64,000 nt of DNA from Calothrix sp. NIES-4101 (GTDB lineage: Bacteria; Cyanobacteriota; Cyanobacteriia; Cyanobacteriales; Nostocaceae): positions 6,684,794-6,748,793 of the forward strand of contig AP018280.1 in NCBI GenBank assembly GCA_004296455.1. Direction: 5' to 3'. The notes beneath the pieces were generated by a model, which was given only the letters and a program-made list of their open reading frames with translations, was not told where the DNA came from and ran no database searches. The position numbers and the translations under genes are program-made. Shown in pieces: positions 57,891 to 64,000 of this stretch; positions within the stretch are counted from its first letter, which is position 1, and each line of letters opens with the position of its first letter.

Positions 57891-58541
57891 TTATACTTTT
57901 GCCAGTTTCTCAAACAATCTCGCTACTTTATGCAAATCTTTAGTTCCTGGTGTGATTTCGACCCCACTTGATAAATCAATACCATGAGGTTTAACTTGGT
58001 TTAATGCATCAAGAATGTTATCGGGTGTCAAACCTCCTGCTAAAAACCAAGAGCAACCAGGATTAAAATTTTGCAGCAAATTCCAATCTAAGGTTTGTCC
58101 AGTTCCTCCTAATTGTTGTGGATGGTAAGCATCAAGCAATAAGGTATCAACATAACTAGTATAAACTGCCGCCTTTGCTAAGTCTTCAAGGCTACGTATT
58201 CTCAAGGCTTTAATTATTTCTATTTTATTGATCTGATCAAACTTATCGATGATTTTTTGACGTAACTCTTGGCAAAAATCGAGTGATTCATCACCGTGTA
58301 ATTGTATGCCAGTTAGCCCCGAATGATGACATGCAAGCATAACTGTTTCTAACATTTCATTGGCAAATACTCCGATTTTATCGATTTGGGTCGGTAATCC
58401 ATCCACTATTAACTTAATTTGTTCCGTACTAACATAACGCGGTGAAGTCGGTACACAAATAAAACCTAAAGCAGTCGCTCCATAAGCTGCGATCGCTTGA
58501 CCTTGCTCCAAATTAGTAATACCACAAATCTTAATTCGCAT
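57891..58541 (-). CDS. trpF: Phosphoribosylanthranilate isomerase
   Basis: 216 residues. TIM barrel with [22 protein letters not shown] (catalytic Cys in KICG), [31 protein letters not shown] with the catalytic Asp, and the phosphate-binding [10 protein letters not shown] and [12 protein letters not shown]. Performs the Amadori rearrangement in tryptophan synthesis. A single gene here, with no other trp genes nearby, as is common in cyanobacteria. Divergent from psaK across 276 bases. Confidence 0.96.
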   Translation of the reverse strand: MRIKICGITNLEQGQAIAAYGATALGFICVPTSPRYVSTEQIKLIVDGLPTQIDKIGVFANEMLETVMLACHHSGLTGIQLHGDESLDFCQELRQKIIDKFDQINKIEIIKALRIRSLEDLAKAAVYTSYVDTLLLDAYHPQQLGGTGQTLDWNLLQNFNPGCSWFLAGGLTPDNILDALNQVKPHGIDLSSGVEITPGTKDLHKVARLFEKLAKV

Positions 58542-58817
58542 AGATTTAATTTGTCTAAATTTTATCAGTGTAGAACATTAGAGACTATCGAATTTACAAA
58601 TTTATGCAGGGAGTGGATAATTTGATTAATTGTATTTCTGAATACAGTAATTATAAATTAATTGGATTCATCACAGTTTATCTAGATAAAATCCTATAAT
58701 CTTTTTAAGAATTCAAGAGTCAAAATCTAAAAGTCAGAATCTTGAATAATTCAAGAAATATTGTGACTTTTGACTCCTGAGTAACTCCATAAATTATTCC
58801 TTCGAGGAGATAAACAA

Positions 58818-59072
58818 TTGAATCCATCATTATTATTCGCATTATTGGCGAATGTTCCCAATACTCCTTCCTGGACTCCCACTATCGGAATTATTATCAG
58901 TGGTTGTTCCTTTTTGGCACTTTTACTAACATTTAAAGTTAGCAAACCAATGGAGGGAATGAAAATGCCTTTGCTACCGATTAGCGTTCCCACATTTATT
59001 GGTGCAATGTGTTTTGGTCATATTCTTGGTGTTGGTGTCATTTTAGGACTTGCTAACATCGGCGCAATTTAG
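58818..59072 (+). CDS. psaK: Photosystem I subunit PsaK
   Basis: 84 residues from a TTG start, supported by GAGGAGA at 58804-58810. Two transmembrane helices: WTPTIGIIISGCSFLALLLTF and the C-terminal FGHILGVGVILGLANIGAI, joined by a basic loop with KVSKPMEGMKMPLLP. PsaK is a peripheral core antenna subunit of photosystem I and takes part in binding phycobilisomes during state transitions. The length and motifs fit the family. A hairpin terminator follows. Confidence 0.92.
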   Translation: MNPSLLFALLANVPNTPSWTPTIGIIISGCSFLALLLTFKVSKPMEGMKMPLLPISVPTFIGAMCFGHILGVGVILGLANIGAI

Positions 59073-59114
59073 TAATTGTAGATAGATTCCCAATCGATTC
59101 TAAATCACAGATGT

Positions 59115-59146
59115 TTGTGGGGACGTTATCTGTACCGTCTCCACAA
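59115..59146. terminator. Bidirectional terminator between psaK and caspase-like gene
   Basis: TTGTGGGGACG and CGTCTCCACAA pair over 11 bp with one G-U pair and a 10-base loop, followed by TTATTTTC. It serves the convergent ends of psaK and the split caspase-like gene. Confidence 0.78.
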
Positions 59147-59220
59147 TTATTTTCAGCAATTGGTCTCAAATTAGCCTAAGTATATCCGGAAAGCGATCGC
59201 ATTCCCAATAGATATGAGAA

Positions 59221-60581
59221 TCATTCCACAACGTCAAATGCGATCGTCATTGCTGCGAGTTTCTTTGCATCCACACCCCGCACTCCCCCTGTTAGCTGTA
59301 TACCTTCGACAGTGATTCCTCTCCGTGTTTCCCCATCTAAATCTGTCAGCAATTTATCAGTAATATCCAAAAATTCGTCATTAGTGGGAATAATTGGTCC
59401 ACGTTTTTTATCGCCTCTGGTTGCTATTTCTTGGAGTGCTTTTAGGGAGGTGCGTAGTGGAGATGTACTGGCAATAATTAATGCTTCGCTAATTCCCCAG
59501 GGTTTACTGATGGTGAGTTTAAAGCCATCTTCACTTCCGGGAATGATCCGTTTTTCTTTTGCTGGTAATAATGCTGCGTCCTCTGATGCAGTCCAGTTGT
59601 TAGGAAATATTACCGCCATTTCCCCAGCAGCATCTATCACTAAAAGGCTAATATAAATAGCTACTGATTCTTGATTTTCAATGTTGAAAACTACTTGTGT
59701 CCCCACTGGTAATTTGGGAATTTCCCCATCTTGAATAATTGGTTTATTCGCTGTTGCTGTACTTCCACCTGTTTGTTTATTAATTCCCCGAGTTGGTAAG
59801 GATTGAGCAATAATTTTTTGACTATTCGCAATATCAACTGAAGCAGTAACTTTTAATAAAGAAGTACTATTATTCCCCACCATTTGTTTAACAATTCGTG
59901 TTGCCAGCAGGGATTTAAATTGTGGTTGCAGGCGCTTGACAGCATCACTCACCATTTCATTTTTTGTACCAAAGGAATCAATCACAATTTGCTCGAGAGA
60001 GGGTATAAATAAACCAAAACTACCCACGGCAGGTAAATTTTGCACCTGATTTTTTTGTAATTGCTGATATCGAGATTGGGTCAGGCGACCAAATATATAA
60101 TGTATTTCCCGTTGTCCCAAGGGTAAAGCGATAATACGATTGATCGCTTGTAAAGCTTGTTTTGCTTGGTTGCTAGTATTGCTATCAAAAGCATCATCCA
60201 AACCAATTTTTAAAGTTAAATCCTTGGGAATACCACGAATTCTTTCTTGTAAAAGTGTCCCCGGTTGAATTTGGGAATTAGCCCGCGCAGCAGTAATAAA
60301 TTTACCCTCTCCAACCAATCCTCGACGCGATTCCAACTTGACTAATCCAGTTTCTTGACCCTTGGTATTAACGGTAATAAAAGCAGCTTCTTTGTTAAAT
60401 GCTTCCAAGGAACGAGCATCAATTCCCCCTAACCATAATTCTACTTTGTCACCCTTGACTTGTGTCACCACTGCTTCGGCATAGGATGTATTAAAAGGAC
60501 TAAAATAACTCGCTGGATTTGGGTTTTTTCGATGATTTATTTCCAATTCTGGGTCTTGGAAAATACCACTATTCCGTGATA
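59221..60581 (-). pseudogene. Caspase-family protease, 3' fragment (C-terminal DUF4384-like region)
   Basis: Downstream part of a gene split by an IS66-type element. It is open as 441 residues from a TTG at 60546, and in fact to the duplication (LSRNSGIFQDPELEINH). The region contains AEAVVTQVKGDKVELWLGG repeats and a DUF4384-like domain (PVGTQVVFNIENQESVAIYISLLVIDAAGEMAVIFPN, in part), which accompanies many cyanobacterial caspase-like proteins. Joining 62095 to 60581 restores one frame and a 746-residue protein. No catalytic residue lies in this half. Confidence 0.9.
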
Positions 60582-60589
60582 GATTTTTC

Positions 60590-62094
60590 GTAAGGATTCA
60601 GGTCGCGGAGCAAGGAATGAGGGAAGGAAAAATAATTTGATTGTGTGTATGAGCTAGTATTGCATTCGCAAAAAAGCCAATTACAGAACGTCCCTGACTC
60701 CTACAAGTTTGCACAACAGTTAATAGATTTGCAGTATCTCCAAATCTTTCAAGCGAACGCGAACCACCACTAATTTTTCGTTTAGTGACAGCTAATCTCA
60801 AGTTACGTTCTGCGAGGTTATTATCGGGAGGAACTTCAGGATGGTCGAGACAATACCACCATTGGTCGTATTTATCTCGCAATTTAGTTAACAAATTCAA
60901 CGCTGTTGCACCAGCTTGTGGTATCCATTCCTTGAAAGCTTTATTAATAGTGGATTTGAAGTCAAAAGCCCATTGTTTGTAGGCTTCAAGGGAGCCAGTA
61001 ATTTGAAACTGCTGATAATTCTTGAACACATCATCGATTAATTCGATAAAACATAAAGCAATCTCATGATTATGTAATACCGGAGATTTGCTCAAATTCT
61101 TGAAATGCCGACGCATGTGCGCTAAACATTTTTGTTGTGCATTCGCAGCGTAGCCATTGTAAACACTAAAATCATCGCTGCTCAAAACCCCTGTATACTC
61201 GCTTCCTAATATCGATTCAAGTTCATCTCTTGAACGTGTATCTGCGGCTTTAAACAAGCAAAAACCTCTATTGGCAAACACCCATAGCCATTCTTTTACC
61301 CCTTTTACTGTCCAGGGTGTTTCGTCTACATGGATATTTGGCTGCTCACTTTTTACCCAATCTGACAATTCCTTTACTGGTTTTTCTATTGCTTGTGCAA
61401 CTCTTTGATTGGTTGCTACTAACGTTCCTTCTCCAATATCTATCTGCCCTAATTCTTCTATTAACTCGCGAATTTTCTCATACGGCATGTGGGCATAATT
61501 TCCTAACCAACCGATTAATGCTTGTAAGCGCAAACCCAAATCTTGCCCCGGTACTATTGAGTCGCTCCAATCTGCGGCACTTACTGTTCCACAGTGACTG
61601 CATTGTTGATGAATTCGTTGGTATTCAACTATTTCTATTGGATTTGCTACAAATTGTGCCACAACTTGCTTTTCGATTTTATCTGCAAGTTCAAGAAAGT
61701 GAATTCCTCCACAGTACGGGCATTTTTCTGGACGTAGCATTTCGATTCTATCTACTCGTCCAAAACCTTTACGGGTTTTTCCTTCATGTCCTGGTTGCCC
61801 TCCTGGCTTTCTTTTTTCTCCTTCTTCTGAATCCTGTTGTTCTGATTTCTTTTTTTCTGATTTTTTGATTATGTCCTGTGATGGTGGCTTTGATGAGCTT
61901 TTACTGTCTTTATTTACTATTTCTTTGAGCCTTTCTAATTCTATTCTCAATGCCTGGATGATTTTTACCAATTCCTCTTTCGGCAATTGGTATAATTCTT
62001 CATCCCTTTGAATCGCTGGCATTTTCTGACTCATGCTGTCGATATTCTCGTACTACACCTACCCATGTCAACTACCCCACACCTGAATCCTTAC
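60590..62094 (-). mobile_element. IS66-family insertion sequence, 1,505 bp, 8-bp target duplication
   Basis: Ends GTAAGGATTCAGGT (60590-60603) and its complement ACCTGAATCCTTAC (62081-62094) are perfect 14-bp inverted repeats starting with the GTAA typical of IS66. Flanking 8-mers GATTTTTC (60582-60589 and 62095-62102) are identical, the size expected for this family. Only a TnpC-type transposase is present; tnpA and tnpB are absent, as in the ISBst12-like branch. The transposase stop codon lies inside the left terminal repeat. Orientation is the same as the host gene. Confidence 0.95.
60598..62034 (-). CDS. IS66-family transposase (TnpC-type)
   Basis: 478 residues, full length. An N-terminal leucine-rich helix (LPKEELVKIIQALRIELERLKEIV) leads to the KSSSKPPSQD motif and a zinc-finger pair (CPYCGG, CSHCGT). 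The DDE core shows Asp in NIHVDETPW, Asp in LSSDDFSVYNGY and Glu in DNNLAERNLRLAV; RKISGGSRSLERFGDTANLLTVVQTCR follows. The reading frame appears intact, so the element may be active. Its stop overlaps the end of the element. Confidence 0.96.
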   Translation of the reverse strand: MSQKMPAIQRDEELYQLPKEELVKIIQALRIELERLKEIVNKDSKSSSKPPSQDIIKKSEKKKSEQQDSEEGEKRKPGGQPGHEGKTRKGFGRVDRIEMLRPEKCPYCGGIHFLELADKIEKQVVAQFVANPIEIVEYQRIHQQCSHCGTVSAADWSDSIVPGQDLGLRLQALIGWLGNYAHMPYEKIRELIEELGQIDIGEGTLVATNQRVAQAIEKPVKELSDWVKSEQPNIHVDETPWTVKGVKEWLWVFANRGFCLFKAADTRSRDELESILGSEYTGVLSSDDFSVYNGYAANAQQKCLAHMRRHFKNLSKSPVLHNHEIALCFIELIDDVFKNYQQFQITGSLEAYKQWAFDFKSTINKAFKEWIPQAGATALNLLTKLRDKYDQWWYCLDHPEVPPDNNLAERNLRLAVTKRKISGGSRSLERFGDTANLLTVVQTCRSQGRSVIGFFANAILAHTHNQIIFPSLIPCSAT

Positions 62095-62974
62095 GATTTT
62101 TCGTACTGCGACTCACGTCAGCTACTACTCTATTCACAGGCTGATTCGCTGTTTGTTGCCACAAATATTGGGTAAATAAATAAGTAAATGCTCCGGCATG
62201 AAAATCATTAAAAGGAGCATCAGCAGCATATTGGTCGCGTTTTGCTGAAGCAATTACCACACCTTTAGCAACACTTTGACGGCGCAATTTCCTAAAATCT
62301 TGGGGTGATAAATTTAACCTTTTTAACCACTGTTTTTGATAAGTAACTTCCTGGGAACTCGGTTGAAACTTGTTACCACCATCACGCGATCGCACCACAA
62401 AATTTCCCCGTTTTGCACCCCCCGAATGACAGCTATCCAACACCACGGTGATATTATCGGTTTTCAACGCATACATGAGTAAAAATAGCGTATGTCCCAT
62501 AATATCCTGCACCACACCACCAGTCGAATCATAACCGGAATCAATCGGAACTAAGGTACTATTTAATCCATCAGGACTATCTTTATCTGGGTCTTCAACT
62601 TGGGAACCATGACCAGAAAAATGAAACACCACCACATCCCCCGGTTTGGCTTGATTAATCAAGTGTTGCTCAAATGCAGTGAGGATACCTTGACGAGTCG
62701 CTTGTTCATCAAGCAGGATTTTTATATCGTTGGGATTAAAACCAAAACGGTGGATTAATAAATGTTTTTGTAACAAAACATCAGTAGCGCAACCATAGAG
62801 AGGATTTATTCCATTTGTATATTTATTAATACCAACCAACAAGGCTAACTTGCGCCCAGTATTTTGCGCTAAGACTTGAGCATACTTATCCCCCTGTTGT
62901 GTAATATCTAACTGCGATAAGCCCAGAGTAGCGAGGGTAGAACCAGCGAATTGGAGAAAGTGACGGCGTTTCAT
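62072..62974 (-). pseudogene. Caspase-family protease (metacaspase-like), 5' fragment with catalytic domain
   Basis: The open frame is 300 residues; the last seven are from the insertion sequence (host part ends at 62095). The N-terminus MKRRHFLQFAGSTLATLGL looks like a twin-arginine signal. The caspase-like domain has KLALLVGINKY, catalytic His122 in VVVFHFSGHGSQ and catalytic Cys182 in VVLDSCHSGGA. Family members cleave after Arg/Lys or remain uncharacterised and are often discussed in cyanobacterial stress-induced death. The fragment keeps the His-Cys dyad but loses the C-terminal region, so residual activity is possible though unproven. Confidence 0.92.
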
Positions 62975-63505
62975 AAAATTTTAGATGTTAGATTTTTACA
63001 GTATATTTTCTAGATTATTTATACTTCTTAGGTTTTTGGGGGTATGGAGTATTTTAATCTTGGCGTTCTCAGTTACACCAGGATTTGGCAGTTGTTTGAG
63101 CCTTGGCTTTTGCATACCCAGGGGTTAATTCACTAAATATTTGCCTTTGTGATTACAGGTTAGTACCGCACGTCGTCAATTTACCTACCATGTATCATTT
63201 TGGCGGGTTGAGTATTCATAATAGCAGGTGTACTTAAGCCAAAATATACCAGTTCTTCGCTAGTAAATGTGAGAACATAAAAATTTCATTTATACGAAAC
63301 TAATAATTGCATAATTGCTGAGAATTATCTAACTCCTTTGTAGAATGTGGAAGACAGATTCAGTTAACTTTGATCATCAATTAAAAATAGCAATGGATAA
63401 AATCTAAAAAAATTACATTGCTCAAATTTAAATTAATATCTGCAATAAATTCATGATGTTTTTATCTCATGAAATTTGGAATTGACAACTATTATTACAC
63501 AGTAA
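62975..63505. other. Spacer before the kinase-like gene
   Basis: About 530 bases, the divergent promoter region for the caspase-like gene and the last gene. Stops occur in all frames, and no RNA gene or repeat was recognised. Confidence 0.4.
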
Positions 63506-64000
63506 ATGATGATGAAATTACTAATCAACGAGCATAATGTTTGTGATTACTTGGTTAAGTCTTGCAATCAGCCAGAGCGACTTCTAAGTAAAGTAGAACC
63601 ACTAGCAGCCAAAAATTTTAACTTACTAGTGACTTTTTTAGATGGCGAAAAATTTCTTGTTAAACAGGAACGCCATAACCAGGAAGGGAAAGCAGCTGGA
63701 GAGTTTTTAGGAGAGTGGAGGATTCAAGAATTGTTACTATCCTTTTCCTCACTCAATCATCTCCGTCCATTTTTCCCAGAGATATTACATTTTGATCCAG
63801 ACAACTTGATTCTTGTCTACAAATATTTAGATGAATATCATGATTTAATGGATTTTTATACAACAAAGCAAACTTTCCCTAATCAAGTTGCTTTCTCGAT
63901 TGGTACCTTTTTAGCATCTATTCATGGTGAGACTTTCAATTGCACAGAATATGAGGATTTCTTCTTTCAGAGACCAGGTAATCTCAAAATTAATCTGGTG
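63506..64000 (+). CDS. Phosphotransferase-like (aminoglycoside phosphotransferase/kinase fold), 3' end beyond window
   Basis: 165 codons from ATG, open to the window end. The N-lobe of a kinase-like fold is suggested by NLLVTFLDGEKFLVKQERH (with the strand-3 Lys), EFLGEWRIQELLLSF, and the hinge LILVYKYLDEYHDLMDF; then SIGTFLASIHGETF. It resembles the phosphotransferase-family proteins of cyanobacteria. Catalytic HxD and metal-binding residues would lie beyond the edge, so the substrate and completeness are unknown. Upstream CAGTAA has no strong ribosome-binding site; two further ATGs follow directly. Confidence 0.65.
   Translation, partial: MMMKLLINEHNVCDYLVKSCNQPERLLSKVEPLAAKNFNLLVTFLDGEKFLVKQERHNQEGKAAGEFLGEWRIQELLLSFSSLNHLRPFFPEILHFDPDNLILVYKYLDEYHDLMDFYTTKQTFPNQVAFSIGTFLASIHGETFNCTEYEDFFFQRPGNLKINLV

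Overview
The window looks like chromosome of a filamentous, probably heterocyst-forming cyanobacterium (order Nostocales). Evidence seen: the octamer GCGATCGC (HIP1) recurs throughout, base composition is AT-leaning, and there are genes known only or mainly from oxygenic cyanobacteria: a PsaK-type photosystem I subunit, aldehyde-deformylating oxygenase plus acyl-ACP reductase, a candidate Psb35, DUF1825 and DUF3143 proteins. Placement in Nostocales is inference from gene content, gene order and intergenic heptamer-type repeats. No rRNA, tRNA or CRISPR array was recognised.

Layout. 0-10 kb: a membrane/HEAT-repeat fusion with a cyclic-nucleotide-binding partner, rubrerythrin with a strong inverted repeat upstream, SSB, a double-ATPase peptide transporter subunit, a DUF4112 protein and an acyltransferase. 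10-13 kb: an HtrA-type serine protease gene split by a 1,679-bp insertion sequence with 9-bp target duplication, whose transposase is encoded in two frames joined by an A-AAA-AAG slippery site. 13-19.5 kb: small membrane and cytosolic proteins, a decayed methyltransferase, a cyclic-peptide-type ABC exporter, a 323-bp MITE-like element, and a Ser/Thr kinase translationally coupled to a VanX-like lipoprotein. 19.7-28.6 kb: a histidine kinase, a TPR protein, two glycosyltransferases and J-domain/DUF3143 genes with long AT-rich spacers. 28.6-45.5 kb: housekeeping core (uppS, cdaA, lysA, rimI, clpC, lepB, PBP1A, tyrS, pyrF, hemE). 45.7-52.4 kb: an accessory stretch with two Uma2 nucleases, hydrolases (one with an internal stop), hypotheticals and an orphan sugar-ABC permease. 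52.6-57.6 kb: the alkane/fatty-acid block ADO-AAR-accA-SDR-folE. 57.9-64 kb: trpF, psaK, a caspase-family gene split by an IS66-type element with 8-bp target duplication, and the start of a kinase-like gene cut by the window edge.

The most notable pattern is recent genome decay by mobile DNA. Two protease genes (HtrA type and metacaspase type) are each interrupted by a different insertion sequence. Both insertions have exact target duplications, and in both the host reading frame is restored when the element plus one duplication copy is removed on paper. A 162-bp non-autonomous relative of the first insertion sequence, with the same 13-bp ends and its own 9-bp duplication, sits at 43.8 kb. 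An alpha/beta hydrolase with one in-frame stop and a frameshifted methyltransferase add to this picture. I did not find a clearly new multi-gene system. The best candidates for something undescribed are the frameshift-using insertion sequence with its MITE, the 323-bp TA-flanked element, and several perfect intergenic palindromes.
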